Shown here piece by piece: positions 1-8,804 of a stretch of 64,000 bases of DNA. The stretch covers positions 3,186,520 to 3,250,519 of the forward strand of contig NZ_LDAS01000001.1 of NCBI RefSeq assembly GCF_001020565.1. Direction: 5' to 3'. Source of the DNA: Maribacter thermophilus. Lineage in GTDB: Bacteria; Bacteroidota; Bacteroidia; Flavobacteriales; Flavobacteriaceae. Each line of letters begins with the position of its first letter. Position 1 is the first letter of the stretch. The position numbers and the translations under genes were made by a program. The notes beneath the pieces are model-generated. The model worked only from the letters and a program-made list of their open reading frames with translations, had not been told where the DNA came from and searched no databases.

Positions 1-629
1 TCTATCATTACAAGGGCATCGTATTTGTCCGCTAGGTCACAAATTTTGTCCAATGGAGCTACAAGGCCGTCCATAGAAAAGACACCATCCGTAACAATTA
101 TTTTAAAACGGGCATTGTCCGCATTGGCCTGTTGCAATTGCTTTTCCAGGTCCGCCATGTCACTATTGGCATAGCGATAGCGTTTTGCCTTACAAAGCCT
201 AACCCCGTCTATGATAGAAGCGTGGTTTAAAGAATCTGATATAATGGCATCTTCAGCGGTCAATAAAGGTTCAAAGACACCGCCGTTGGCATCAAAGGCA
301 GCTGCATATAATATGGTGTCCTCTGTTTCGTAAAACTCGGCTATCTTTTTTTCCAGTTCTTTATGTATATCCTGTGTGCCACATATAAACCGCACCGATG
401 ACATGCCAAAACCATGGGTGTCCATGGTATCCTTAGCGGCCTGTATTACATCTGGGTGAGAGGAAAGTCCCAAATAATTATTGGCACAAAAATTTATCAC
501 TTCTTCACCGGTAGATATTTTAATTACGGCATCTTGTGGTGTAACAATGATGCGTTCTTCCTTAAAAAGACCGTCTTCTTTGATTTGGTTCAGCTCTTGC
601 TGTAAATGCTCCTTGATTTTTCCGTACAT
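1..629 (-). CDS. kbl: Glycine C-acetyltransferase (2-amino-3-ketobutyrate CoA ligase), 3' part missing
   Basis: PLP enzyme of the alpha-oxoamine synthase family, which interconverts glycine plus acetyl-CoA and 2-amino-3-ketobutyrate in threonine breakdown. The N-terminal 209 residues are present and the C-terminus lies beyond base 1. Visible family motifs are [15 protein letters not shown], the [19 protein letters not shown] stretch, and later [11 protein letters not shown]. The active-site lysine is outside the window. The ATG at 629-627 sits one base after the stop of the upstream helicase gene, so the two are probably co-transcribed and translationally coupled, although their functions are unrelated. 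Confusion with other family members (8-amino-7-oxononanoate synthase, serine palmitoyltransferase) is possible, but the motif spelling fits Kbl best. Confidence 0.88.
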   Translation of the reverse strand, partial: MYGKIKEHLQQELNQIKEDGLFKEERIIVTPQDAVIKISTGEEVINFCANNYLGLSSHPDVIQAAKDTMDTHGFGMSSVRFICGTQDIHKELEKKIAEFYETEDTILYAAAFDANGGVFEPLLTAEDAIISDSLNHASIIDGVRLCKAKRYRYANSDMADLEKQLQQANADNARFKIIVTDGVFSMDGLVAPLDKICDLADKYDALVMI

Positions 630-630
630 T

Positions 631-3600
631 TTAGATTGATTCTACTGTTATGTTTTGATTAATATAAACTATGATTTTATCGCGAATTTCATAACCCATA
701 TCCATAAAAGCGTTGGCATAAGAGTCTAATTGTTCGTAATATTTGTTGTTTTTTTGACCTGTTTTGTAATCTATGATAGAAACTAAATTGTCTTTGATAT
801 TTACTCTATCCGGTCTCAAGATAGTTCCATCCTGCATTAAAATGTCTTTTTCGTTCAATACATTATAACCAGCGGAAAAATACTCTTTTAAGTTTGGGTG
901 TCGCACCAATTTTAAAAGTTTTTGTTGTACTATATTATATTCTGTGCTACTAAGAATACCGTTTTGTACAGCTTTGTCCATGGCAGGGGTCAAATCGTGT
1001 TCTTGTTTAATGTCGCTTAATATATAATGTATGATGTTCCCTTGTTTTATGGCCTCTTCTCTTTCGGTGTCCCAAAGCATACCGGCTTTTGTGTGTATTC
1101 TAAAATCAGCATTGTCTTTGTGGGTGTATATATAAGGTATATCAACAGTGGATGTCTGTTTTGTCGACTGGGAGCTATTTACGGGAACAGCACCAAATTC
1201 ATATTCTAACTTATTAGGGTTCCAGAGCCCTAGGCCACTTAAGAAATGTATAAAAAGACCCGAGTAGTAATCTGTTTTGTAATTACCATCCTTGCTAAGA
1301 TGTTTAAAGCTTATAATGTATAGGGATTGAACGGCCCTGGTCAATGCCACATACAATAGGTTAAAAGCGTCTAACTGTAATTTATTATGTTCTTCGCTGA
1401 ATAAAGAAGCTTCTGTAGTGCCATATTCGGCCACTTCTTTCTTTTTGCTTATCAATAATTCTTTAAAACCTAAAAAAGTTTCGCGGTCTACGGGCATCCA
1501 TAGTTTGGGGTCGATCTCTTCAAAGATGTTCGAGTTGGCATAAGGGAAAATCACCACGGGGAATTCCAATCCTTTAGCCTTGTGTATGGTCATTATCTGT
1601 ACGGCCGAAACATTGTCGGGCGTACTTATGCTTAGACTGTCACCCTTCTTTTCCCAATAATTTAGAAAAGATTGTATATCGGCCCCTTTCTGTTGTTCCA
1701 CTTCAAAAACCAAGTCCATAAAAGAAAGCAAGTGGGCATCCGAGTCTATCCCTAATTCAAAAGCTTTAATGGCATATTCCATGGCATCCAGCACAGAATT
1801 ACGCATAAATTTTTTGAGGTTAAAGTTGTATCCTTCTTCTAGAAAACTATCTACATTGCCTAGGTTCTTATTTATAAAATCATGTTCGGTTTCTGTGTTG
1901 TCGGATAGGAAACGAAGAATTTGATAACTATATTCTGCCTCCATGGGAAATAGGGCATGTAGGGAAAGTGATATTAAAAACTGAACCTTAGGACTAGCAG
2001 AAAGTAATAGTGATTCGGAAGAGATCACTGGAACTTGATTCTTCATCAAATAATCCGCTATAATGGCCGCATGTTTCTTTTTGCGGATGATGATGCAGAT
2101 ATCCTCATATTTAAAACCATTTTGCAAAGATTCTGTGATGGCCTCTAATGTCTTTAAGGCGTAGTGCTCATCGTCTTCTTCTTCTAAAAAAGCAAGCTTT
2201 ACATAACCACCCTCTTTTTGATTGGTCTCTTGTTTGTTTCCTTCTTCGAAGAAAGCCCTATAAACAGGGTTCTCTAAAAATGGACTTACACTTTGAAAAA
2301 AACTGTTGTTAAAACGAACAATTTCATCAAAACTTCTATAATTTCTTGGTAGAATATGGGTGTCCGCCGTTATTGAGAATGGCTGTGAGCTTTGGGTGAC
2401 TAGATTTAAAAATTGCTCTGCTTTTCCGCCTCGCCACCTATAAATGGCTTGTTTGGCATCGCCTACCAGAAATAGAGAACCAGTGTTTCCCTGTTCATCT
2501 TCCCCTTCGAGGGCATTACCAATAAGGGGTAAAAGGTTGCTCCATTGCATTTCGGAGGTGTCTTGAAATTCGTCTATAAAATAATGACGGTATTTTTCGC
2601 CCAAACGTTCGTATATAAATGGTGCGGGTTGATTCTTGATCTCTTTTGAGATAATTGCGTTAAATTCGGAAATGGAAAGCTGGTCTTTTTCTTGTTGTAT
2701 TTTCTTTATCTCGTTTTCTATTTCATTTAATAAGGTTAAGGGAACTAGGTTTCTATAAATATTCTGAAAGAAACTTCTGGTATATATAAGTTTTTTTGTG
2801 TTTTGGTAGTAATGCAATAAATTAACGGCTATATCTTCGGAAGGGGGCGAAACATTGGCCTTGACAATTTTTTGTGCTTTCAGATTTTCTTCTAGGTTGT
2901 TGTTGTATAGTTGTGAGGGCAAGAATTGGCCATCGCGTATTTTTTTAAAATGATTGGGCAATGTTTGTCTTGGGAAATCGGTGTCATCTAGACCGGTAGA
3001 GGAGATGTATGATAGTGTTTCTTCCGCGGTCGTTGTGGCTTTTTTTTCAGTTTCCTTAATTTTTGACAAAACCTTTTTCTGCAATTTCTGAAAGTCGGAA
3101 ATAGTTTTATCCGAGAAAGCATGTATATGTTTTGCATTGTTCTCATCGAACAGTAGTTTTCCAATATTCGTTAGGTCATAGGTAATATCCCAACTTCTGT
3201 CATCATCTATTTTTTCAAGGGCAAAGTCCATCAGAACCTTTGTGAGCTCGATATCTTCACCGGCCCTGGCTATGACCCTTGATACAGCTTCGTCCAAGAG
3301 GAGATCCACATCCAATACCACTTCAAAATTTTGAGGTATTTTAAGGTCGCGGGCAAAAGTGCGTATTACCCTATGTGTAAACTTGTCTATGGTAGAGACG
3401 TCAAAAAAAGCATAATTATGAAGAATCTCCTTTAACCGAATTTTGCTCAAGTTTCTTAGAGTAGAATCGGTCAGGTTCAAATCGCTCATAATTTCCTTGA
3501 ATAAGGGAGGGGCTTTTTCCAATGACGTTACCTGGCTAAACTGAAAGAGATTTTGAAGAATACGGCTTTTCATCTCGTTTACCGCTTTGTTTGTAAAGGT

Positions 3601-3726
3601 AATGGCCAAAATTCTTCTAAAGCTGTTCGAAGAAGAAAGTACAATCTTTAGATAAGCTTTGGAAAGAGCATAGGTCTTACCGGATCCGGCAGATGCGTTA
3701 TATATCTTAAAAGAACTTTCTCGCAC
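631..3726 (-). CDS. UvrD/REP-family helicase with C-terminal nuclease motif (AddA/RecB-like)
   Basis: A 1031-residue superfamily 1 DNA helicase, by family a double-strand-break end-processing enzyme. Visible motifs: Walker A ASAGSGKT (residues 11-18), DEFQDT (385-390), [14 protein letters not shown] (421-434), the [13 protein letters not shown] block near 715, and YVALTRA near 793. Near residues 970-992, RPDRVN followed by IIDYKTG fits the PD-(D/E)XK nuclease signature of AddA/RecB. No partner subunit (AddB/RecC) is in the window: the upstream neighbour is sodA, which diverges, and the downstream gene is kbl. Helicase identity is secure; the precise AddA versus RecB assignment is not. Confidence 0.88.
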   Translation of the reverse strand: MRESSFKIYNASAGSGKTYALSKAYLKIVLSSSNSFRRILAITFTNKAVNEMKSRILQNLFQFSQVTSLEKAPPLFKEIMSDLNLTDSTLRNLSKIRLKEILHNYAFFDVSTIDKFTHRVIRTFARDLKIPQNFEVVLDVDLLLDEAVSRVIARAGEDIELTKVLMDFALEKIDDDRSWDITYDLTNIGKLLFDENNAKHIHAFSDKTISDFQKLQKKVLSKIKETEKKATTTAEETLSYISSTGLDDTDFPRQTLPNHFKKIRDGQFLPSQLYNNNLEENLKAQKIVKANVSPPSEDIAVNLLHYYQNTKKLIYTRSFFQNIYRNLVPLTLLNEIENEIKKIQQEKDQLSISEFNAIISKEIKNQPAPFIYERLGEKYRHYFIDEFQDTSEMQWSNLLPLIGNALEGEDEQGNTGSLFLVGDAKQAIYRWRGGKAEQFLNLVTQSSQPFSITADTHILPRNYRSFDEIVRFNNSFFQSVSPFLENPVYRAFFEEGNKQETNQKEGGYVKLAFLEEEDDEHYALKTLEAITESLQNGFKYEDICIIIRKKKHAAIIADYLMKNQVPVISSESLLLSASPKVQFLISLSLHALFPMEAEYSYQILRFLSDNTETEHDFINKNLGNVDSFLEEGYNFNLKKFMRNSVLDAMEYAIKAFELGIDSDAHLLSFMDLVFEVEQQKGADIQSFLNYWEKKGDSLSISTPDNVSAVQIMTIHKAKGLEFPVVIFPYANSNIFEEIDPKLWMPVDRETFLGFKELLISKKKEVAEYGTTEASLFSEEHNKLQLDAFNLLYVALTRAVQSLYIISFKHLSKDGNYKTDYYSGLFIHFLSGLGLWNPNKLEYEFGAVPVNSSQSTKQTSTVDIPYIYTHKDNADFRIHTKAGMLWDTEREEAIKQGNIIHYILSDIKQEHDLTPAMDKAVQNGILSSTEYNIVQQKLLKLVRHPNLKEYFSAGYNVLNEKDILMQDGTILRPDRVNIKDNLVSIIDYKTGQKNNKYYEQLDSYANAFMDMGYEIRDKIIVYINQNITVESI

Positions 3727-3802
3727 TGGTTTTTACTTGCAAAATAAGGATTATACAACAGTTCTTAACAAATTATTGGGTTAATATAAATGTTAAAATA
3801 CT

Positions 3803-3810
3803 TAAATTTG
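3803..3810 (+). promoter_or_regulatory. -7 box of the sodA promoter
   Basis: TAAATTTG is an exact match to the Bacteroidota sigma-ABfr -7 consensus TAnnTTTG, 36 bases before the sodA ATG. The only TTG upstream is about 24 bases away, slightly farther than usual, so the -33 element is weak. Confidence 0.55.
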
Positions 3811-3846
3811 AGTTGGAATTATTATTAATCTAAAAACAATAAAATT

Positions 3847-4455
3847 ATGGCTTTTGAATTACCAAAATTGCCTTATGCATATGATGCTTTAGAACCGCAC
3901 ATAGATGCAAGGACGATGGAAATACATCATACAAAACATCACAATGGATATACCACTAAACTGAACGCCGCTATTGAAGGAACAGAATTGGAAGGAAAAT
4001 CCATTGAAGATATTTTAACCGGATTGGACATGAGCAACAGTGCGGTGAGAAATAATGGAGGTGGTTTTTACAATCACTCTTTGTTCTGGACCATGTTATC
4101 TCCTAATGGAGGAGGAACCCCGGCAGGAGAGTTGGCAGATGCCATAAATAGCGCCTTTGGTTCTTTTGAAGGGTTTAAAGAAAAATTTAGCGCTGCGGCA
4201 GCTACTAGATTTGGTTCTGGTTGGGCATGGTTGTGTGTTCATAAAGGCGGTAAACTGGAAATCTGCTCTACACCGAACCAAGATACTCCAATTATGCCAG
4301 GTGTTGGTTGTGGAGGCCAACCTATTCTTGGGCTAGATGTATGGGAACATGCCTACTATCTAAATTATCAAAATAAGAGACCAGATTATATTAGTGCGTT
4401 CTTTAATATCATTAACTGGGACGAAGTTTCTAGGTTGTACGCGGAGAACAAATAA
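3847..4455 (+). CDS. sodA: Superoxide dismutase, Fe/Mn family
   Basis: Cytoplasmic enzyme (202 residues) that dismutates superoxide to peroxide and oxygen. The metal ligands are visible: His27 in EIHHTKHH, His77 in YNHSLFW, and Asp plus His in DVWEHAYYL. [16 protein letters not shown] resembles manganese or cambialistic enzymes more than strict iron enzymes, but metal choice cannot be settled from sequence. The protein is full length with no signal peptide, so it acts in the cytoplasm. It is a single-gene unit: a -7 box lies upstream and a strong intrinsic terminator directly downstream. Confidence 0.96.
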   Translation: MAFELPKLPYAYDALEPHIDARTMEIHHTKHHNGYTTKLNAAIEGTELEGKSIEDILTGLDMSNSAVRNNGGGFYNHSLFWTMLSPNGGGTPAGELADAINSAFGSFEGFKEKFSAAAATRFGSGWAWLCVHKGGKLEICSTPNQDTPIMPGVGCGGQPILGLDVWEHAYYLNYQNKRPDYISAFFNIINWDEVSRLYAENK

Positions 4456-4494
4456 TAGAATATTTGTAAAACCCTGATCTTTTACAGGAAAAGG

Positions 4495-4529
4495 ACCACT
4501 TATAGGGAAATCTATAGGTGGTTTTTTTG
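4495..4529 (+). terminator. Intrinsic terminator of sodA
   Basis: ACCACTTATAG and CTATAGGTGGT form an 11-bp stem with one G-T wobble and a 6-base loop, followed by a run of T. It lies 40 bases after the sodA stop. Confidence 0.85.
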
Positions 4530-4543
4530 TTTCTAGGAAAATA

Positions 4544-4614
4544 GAAAAGGGCGGAGAAATCTCCACCCTTTTCGTCCCAAATCTTACCATAAACTTAACC
4601 TACTTATGCTATGG
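4544..4614 (-). ncRNA. Putative small RNA, repeat unit 1 of 3
   Basis: Read on the minus strand, the unit starts CCATAGCATAAGTAGGTTAA, continues through a conserved single-stranded part and ends in a hairpin followed by T residues. This copy is the most divergent. Its hairpin arms differ from copies 2 and 3 (outer arm GAAAAGGG instead of AAAAAAGG), yet the opposite arm changes to match, so pairing is kept. The -7-like box TATTTTAG (4620-4627) lies exactly 5 bases before the CCATAGC start, as in the other copies. Confidence 0.55.
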
Positions 4615-4741
4615 CGATACTAAAATACTGGTATTGTGGGAAATAAAAAAAGAAATGTTAAAAAAAATTCCTTTTCCCTAATGAAGATATTTTCGTTTAA
4701 TAATGTAACTATCTGAATGTAGGCATGTTTAGTATTAAAAT

Positions 4742-4812
4742 AAAAAAGGCGGAGCAAAGCTCCACCTTTTTTCCCCAAATCTTACCATGAACTTAACCTA
4801 CTTATGCTATGG
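4742..4812 (-). ncRNA. Putative small RNA, repeat unit 2 of 3
   Basis: Same 71-bp unit with the best surrounding signals: a consensus promoter just upstream on the minus strand and a canonical terminator at its 3' end (GGTGGAGC, TTT loop, GCTCCGCC, then a T run). The predicted transcript would be about 70 nt. An ATG-started frame of 17 codons exists inside, but it runs into the hairpin and is not closed in the sister copies, so a non-coding role is favoured. Confidence 0.65.
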
Positions 4813-4817
4813 TCCTT

Positions 4818-4847
4818 CAAAGATATAGCTTGTATGTCCTAGGCAAA
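4818..4847 (-). promoter_or_regulatory. Promoter of small RNA unit 2
   Basis: On the minus strand, TTTG (4847-4844) and TATCTTTG (4825-4818) are separated by 18 bases. TATCTTTG matches the -7 consensus TAnnTTTG exactly, and the expected transcription start falls on the first bases of the repeat. Confidence 0.65.
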
Positions 4848-4950
4848 AAGGTATTAGCCAAAAGACTTAAACCTTGGTTGAAATACCCTAGTTGTTTTAT
4901 TCTCTTACAAATAAGGAAAGAAGTGCTTTCTGTAAAAAGGAATATGAAAT

Positions 4951-5021
4951 AAAAAAGGCAGAGCAAAGCTCCACCTTTTTTCCCCAAATCTTACCATGAA
5001 CTTAACCTACTTATGCTATGG
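4951..5021 (-). ncRNA. Putative small RNA, repeat unit 3 of 3
   Basis: Nearly identical to unit 2; the hairpin arm reads GCTCTGCC instead of GCTCCGCC, which keeps pairing through a G-U wobble. ATTTTTAG (5027-5034, minus strand) lies 5 bases upstream of the CCATAGC start. This copy is closest to the 3' end of purF, and its hairpin could also terminate purF read-through. Confidence 0.6.
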
Positions 5022-5060
5022 CAAGCCTAAAAATATGGTTACCGTGGGCCTAAAGATTTG

Positions 5061-5094
5061 TTTCATCGATGAAATACCTGTTTTGTCGATGAAG
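5061..5094. promoter_or_regulatory. Palindromic operator-like motif upstream of the small RNA array
   Basis: TTTCATCGATGAAA (5061-5074) is a perfect 14-bp palindrome. It is followed after 6 bases by TTTTGTCGATGAAG, a degenerate second copy in direct repeat with a period of 20 bases. A related arrangement around AAATACCTGTTTT recurs at 58631-58663. The regulator is unknown. Confidence 0.45.
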
Positions 5095-5128
5095 TTCACG
5101 ATTTATACGTTGAAAGGTACTTTGTGGT

Positions 5129-7027
5129 TTAGTAGGCGCGTTCATTTTTACCTTCATAAAAATTAATGAACGCCCTATTTACGACCCTGTTTCCTCCAGG
5201 GGTGGGGTAATTTCCAGTAAAATACCAATCGCCAAGATTTTTAGGACAAGCTTCGTGCAAGCTAGATACGCTCTGGTATATAATTTGCACTTCGGCTTTA
5301 ATGTCCGGAGGGCTCAAAAGTTCACCAATTTTCGCAGATATTTGATCTGGCGTAAACGGACTGTATATTTCTTTTACATAATTAATGACATCTTTATCTT
5401 TTGTTTTGACCTGGTCAATACATTTTTTGTAGATATCCTCTATGACATGCATCGTATTATTTTCTTTATGTAGGGCAAGTGCCGCTTTAAAAGCTATAAA
5501 ATCTTCTAGCTTGGCCATATCTATCCCATAGCAGTCTGGGTATCTAATCTGTGGAGCGGAGGAGACTACGATTATTTTTTTCGGAGACAGGCGATCTAAA
5601 ATTTTTAAAATACTTTTTTTCAGAGTTGTGCCCCTGACAATACTATCGTCTATTATAACAAGATTGTCGCCCTTTCTTACAGATCCATAAGAGATGTCGT
5701 ATACATGGGCTACAAGGTCGTCTCTACTGTCGTCTTGGGTAATAAAGGTCCTTAATTTAGCGTCTTTGATGGCAACCTTCTCAATTCTGGGCCTAACCTC
5801 CAAAATCTCGTGCAATTGCTTGCTTGTTATTTTAGAGCCTATCGAGAGAATTTGCTCTTCCTTTTTCTTGTTCAAATAGTTTTGGGCTTCTTTGACCATT
5901 CCGAAAAAGGATGTCTCCGCAGTATTTGGAATATAAGAGAAAACCGTATTTTTTATGTCGTTGTCAATGGCCTTAAGTATTTGCGGAAATACCAGTTTGC
6001 CCAGTTTTTTTCTTTCTTGATAAATTTCTTTGTCACTGCCCCTAGAAAAATAGATACGTTCAAAAGAACATGCCTTGCGCTCTGTAGGCTCTAAGATCTG
6101 TTTGATCTGGGTGTTTCCGTTTTTCTTTACTATGATGGCATTACCTGGTTCAAGTTCCTGTACTTTTTCAAAAGGAACGTTAAAGACCGTTTGTATGGCG
6201 GGTCTTTCTGAGGCAACCACCACTATTTCTTCATCCTTATAATAATATGCTGGCCTAATACCGGCGGGATCACGAAGAACAAATGCGTCACCGTGCCCAA
6301 GAAGGCCGGCCATGGTATAACCGCCATCAAAGTTCTTTGCGGCCCTTCTTAATATTTTGGCAACTTTTAATCGTTCCGCAATTAAAGGAGATGCCTGTTG
6401 TTTGGTGTAGCCTTCTTTTTTTATCTGTTTGTATAATTTGGCAACGGCATCGTCCAAAAAATGACCTATTTTTTCCATAACGGTCACGGTATCCGCCATT
6501 TCTTTAGGGTGCTGGCCTAGCTGAATAAGGTTGTCGAACAGTTCGTTGACATTGGTCATGTTAAAGTTTCCGGCAACAATAAGGTTACGGTGCATCCAGT
6601 TGTTCTGTCTTAAAAACGGATGAACACTTTCAATGCTGTTTTTTCCAAAGGTACCGTAGCGTACATGGCCCAAGAGCAATTCTCCTATGTAGGGAATATT
6701 CTTTTTTTGTAGGTCAACGTCATCCTCGTACTCCGGATGTTCTTTTAGCTCGTAGTTGATACGTTCGTTTATCTGGGCAAAAATATCTTGAATAGGCTGT
6801 TGTTGGCAAGATCTTACCCTACTTATGTAACGCTGTCCGGCCTCTACGTCTAGTTTTATACTGGCAAAACCGGCACCATCCTGACCACGGTTGTGCTGTT
6901 TTTCCATCATTAGGTACATTTTATTTACTCCATAAAATGCCGATCCGTATTTTTCCTTATAGTATTCAAGGGGCTTGAGCAATCGGATAACGGAGATACC
7001 ACACTCGTGCTTAATAGCGTCACTCAT
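5129..7027 (-). CDS. purF: Amidophosphoribosyltransferase, long Bacteroidota form
   Basis: First step of purine synthesis: transfers ammonia from glutamine to PRPP. At 632 residues it is longer than the roughly 500-residue enterobacterial enzyme. The N-terminal Ntn-type glutaminase has Cys9 after an eight-residue leader (MSDAIKHE) and the HNRGQDGAG motif near 45. Because the nucleophile must be N-terminal, the leader is presumably removed (inference). The C-terminal half carries the PRPP-binding VIIDDSIVRGTT motif. A hairpin with a T run ends 13 bases before the ATG, which suggests read-through or attenuation control. Upstream genes pfkB-like, rnhA and purN run the same way. Confidence 0.9.
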   Translation of the reverse strand: MSDAIKHECGISVIRLLKPLEYYKEKYGSAFYGVNKMYLMMEKQHNRGQDGAGFASIKLDVEAGQRYISRVRSCQQQPIQDIFAQINERINYELKEHPEYEDDVDLQKKNIPYIGELLLGHVRYGTFGKNSIESVHPFLRQNNWMHRNLIVAGNFNMTNVNELFDNLIQLGQHPKEMADTVTVMEKIGHFLDDAVAKLYKQIKKEGYTKQQASPLIAERLKVAKILRRAAKNFDGGYTMAGLLGHGDAFVLRDPAGIRPAYYYKDEEIVVVASERPAIQTVFNVPFEKVQELEPGNAIIVKKNGNTQIKQILEPTERKACSFERIYFSRGSDKEIYQERKKLGKLVFPQILKAIDNDIKNTVFSYIPNTAETSFFGMVKEAQNYLNKKKEEQILSIGSKITSKQLHEILEVRPRIEKVAIKDAKLRTFITQDDSRDDLVAHVYDISYGSVRKGDNLVIIDDSIVRGTTLKKSILKILDRLSPKKIIVVSSAPQIRYPDCYGIDMAKLEDFIAFKAALALHKENNTMHVIEDIYKKCIDQVKTKDKDVINYVKEIYSPFTPDQISAKIGELLSPPDIKAEVQIIYQSVSSLHEACPKNLGDWYFTGNYPTPGGNRVVNRAFINFYEGKNERAY

Positions 7028-7040
7028 TATTATAGGTATT

Positions 7041-7070
7041 AAAAAAACCCCAAGAAAGGGGCGTGGGGTT
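7041..7070 (-). terminator. Intrinsic terminator or attenuator between the PfkB kinase gene and purF
   Basis: On the minus strand, AACCCCA, an 11-base loop and TGGGGTT are followed by five more T. The hairpin begins at the kinase stop codon, and its T run ends 13 bases before the purF ATG, leaving no room for a purF promoter after it. Confidence 0.6.
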
Positions 7071-7995
7071 ATTGTAATTCAATTTCAAACTGGGTTAGTG
7101 CTTTAAATTGGTGTAATCTACTGTTAATGTCGTCTCGGTCAAGGTCCAGCATTCGTTCTGTGCCAAATTTTTCGACCGAAAAAGAGGCCAGGTTGGATCC
7201 ATGTATAACGGCTTTCTTCAAATTGTCAAAAGAGATATTGTCGGATGCGGCCAGATATCCCGTAAATCCTCCGGCAAAGGTGTCTCCGGCGCCCGTAGGG
7301 TCGAATACATCTTCCAGGGGCAAGGCCGGTGCAAAGAAAACTTGTTCTTCATGGAACAACAAAGCACCATGCTCCCCTTTCTTTATGACCACATATTTAG
7401 GGCCCATCTTAAATATTTTCTGGGCTGCCTTTACCAAAGAATATTCCCCTGTAAGCTGTCTAGCTTCTTCATCGTTAATGGTAAGAACATCTATTCTTTT
7501 AATGACCTCCATTAGTTCGCCCAAAGCATTGTCCATCCAAAAGTTCATGGTGTCCAACACAATAAGTTTGGGTCGTTTCTCCATTTGGTCTATAACGCTC
7601 ATTTGAATATTCGGGTGCAAATTGCCCAGCATAACTACCTCTGCATTTTTGTACCCGCTTGGCACCACCGGATTAAAATCTGCCAGTACGTTTAACTCTG
7701 TTGCCAAGGTATCCCGAGAGTTAAGGTCGTTGTGATATTTTCCTTTCCAAAAAAAGGTTTTTCCTCCTTTTACCACCTCAAGAGACGATATGTCAATATT
7801 TCTTTTAGAAAGAAGATCTAAATATTCTTGAGGGAAATCCTCTCCTACGACAGATACGATTGCGGAATCTACTTGAAACTGTGAAGCGGCCAAACCGATA
7901 AACGTGGCGGCGCCACCCAATATTTTATCGGTTTTCCCAAAAGGGGTTTCTATAGCATCAAAAGCAACGGTACCGACTATAACTAATTTACCCAT
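7069..7995 (-). CDS. PfkB-family carbohydrate/nucleoside kinase
   Basis: A 308-residue ribokinase-like kinase. The N-terminal GGAATFIGLAASQF stretch matches the sugar-binding PfkB signature 1, and DPTGAGDTFAGGF near residue 235 is the ATP/anion-hole signature 2 with the catalytic Asp. Substrate is not evident. Its place between rnhA/purN and purF suggests a nucleoside or ribose-type substrate linked to purine supply, but this is inference only. Full length, cytoplasmic, ATG start. A second, only distantly similar PfkB kinase lies at 47974-48918. Confidence 0.85.
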   Translation of the reverse strand: MGKLVIVGTVAFDAIETPFGKTDKILGGAATFIGLAASQFQVDSAIVSVVGEDFPQEYLDLLSKRNIDISSLEVVKGGKTFFWKGKYHNDLNSRDTLATELNVLADFNPVVPSGYKNAEVVMLGNLHPNIQMSVIDQMEKRPKLIVLDTMNFWMDNALGELMEVIKRIDVLTINDEEARQLTGEYSLVKAAQKIFKMGPKYVVIKKGEHGALLFHEEQVFFAPALPLEDVFDPTGAGDTFAGGFTGYLAASDNISFDNLKKAVIHGSNLASFSVEKFGTERMLDLDRDDINSRLHQFKALTQFEIELQ

Positions 7996-8164
7996 ACGGT
8001 GTATAAAAATGAAGTTGCAAATATAAGGTTTTCATTGCCCATTGAAAACTAGTTTTTTTGGTGTTTATAAATACTTTTCACAAGTTGCGCCCACTCCTTG
8101 GTTTTTAATAATTATATAAGGTATAAGGTAATGGGAAGTTGTGTCCTATAATAGATGCCAAGTA

Positions 8165-8800
8165 TTATTTTCTTCCAAAATCTGCGGGTATTTCTCCCCA
8201 AGCTTTCGTTTCCCATTTTACAACAGGGGTGTCGTAATGGTTTTTGTTTAGCCAATCAATGGCTCGCCTCACCAAGTTGAACAGGTCTTTGTTCTTTTCG
8301 GTCTCCACTAACTTGGTATTGCATTTTTTCTTCTTCACCCAGCTCATTGCGGTACGTGAGTCGGTATAAATGATACGGTCACTTTTTCTTTCTTTTAAAT
8401 ACGCTAGGCCGTGAACGATGGCCAAAAATTCACCAATGTTGTTGGTGCCTTGTTCAAAAGGGCCCTGTTTAAAAAGTTTTTTGCCTGTTTTAGTGTCTAC
8501 TCCTTGGTATTCCATTACTCCCGGGTTACCGCTAGAGGCGGCATCCACCGCAATGGAATGATAATTAGGTTGACCAATTTTTTTAAGTTCGGCAGAAGAA
8601 AGTCTTGTTGTTTCTTTTTTCTTTCCCTTAAAATCTTCAAAGTTTCCGTTATAGGCTTTTTTTGCCATATCAAAAGTTTCGAAAGACTTGTATTGGGCTC
8701 CCTTAAAACCGGTAATGGCAGCCTTACAATCTTTCCAAGTATCATAAATACCTGGTTTTTTGCCTTTCCAAACCACATAAAATTTTTGCTTTTTGGCCAT
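8165..8800 (-). CDS. rnhA: Ribonuclease H with N-terminal viroplasmin-like domain
   Basis: Degrades RNA in RNA-DNA hybrids. Residues 1-50 (KFYVVWKGKKPGIYDTWKDC and following) are the caulimovirus viroplasmin-type hybrid-binding domain typical of eukaryotic and Bacteroidota RNase H1. The C-terminal domain shows the catalytic acidic residues in SIAVDAASSGNPG, NNIGEFLAI and IIYTDSRTA. At 211 residues it is full length. It begins 4 bases after the purN stop, so the two form an operon. Confidence 0.92.
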   Translation of the reverse strand: MAKKQKFYVVWKGKKPGIYDTWKDCKAAITGFKGAQYKSFETFDMAKKAYNGNFEDFKGKKKETTRLSSAELKKIGQPNYHSIAVDAASSGNPGVMEYQGVDTKTGKKLFKQGPFEQGTNNIGEFLAIVHGLAYLKERKSDRIIYTDSRTAMSWVKKKKCNTKLVETEKNKDLFNLVRRAIDWLNKNHYDTPVVKWETKAWGEIPADFGRK

Positions 8801-8804
8801 TACA

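Larger units (their letters stand above)
4456..5128. other. Intergenic region with a three-copy 71-bp repeat array
   Basis: A 673-base stretch without a convincing protein gene lies between sodA and the 3' end of purF. It contains the sodA terminator, three 71-bp units of the same sequence at 4544-4614, 4742-4812 and 4951-5021 (start-to-start spacing 198 and 209), and a palindromic motif at 5061-5094. Sequence between the units is A+T rich and not repeated. The units are annotated separately as probable minus-strand small RNAs. Confidence 0.85.

Noticed and set aside
4360-4590. A 76-codon minus-strand frame starting in repeat unit 1
   Set aside because: It runs through the terminator of sodA and into the sodA coding strand in antisense; composition and start are those of the repeat, not of a gene.
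4544-5021. CRISPR array
   Set aside because: Only three units, each 71 bp, with spacers of about 127 and 138 bases, promoter-like boxes and terminators. No cas gene nearby.
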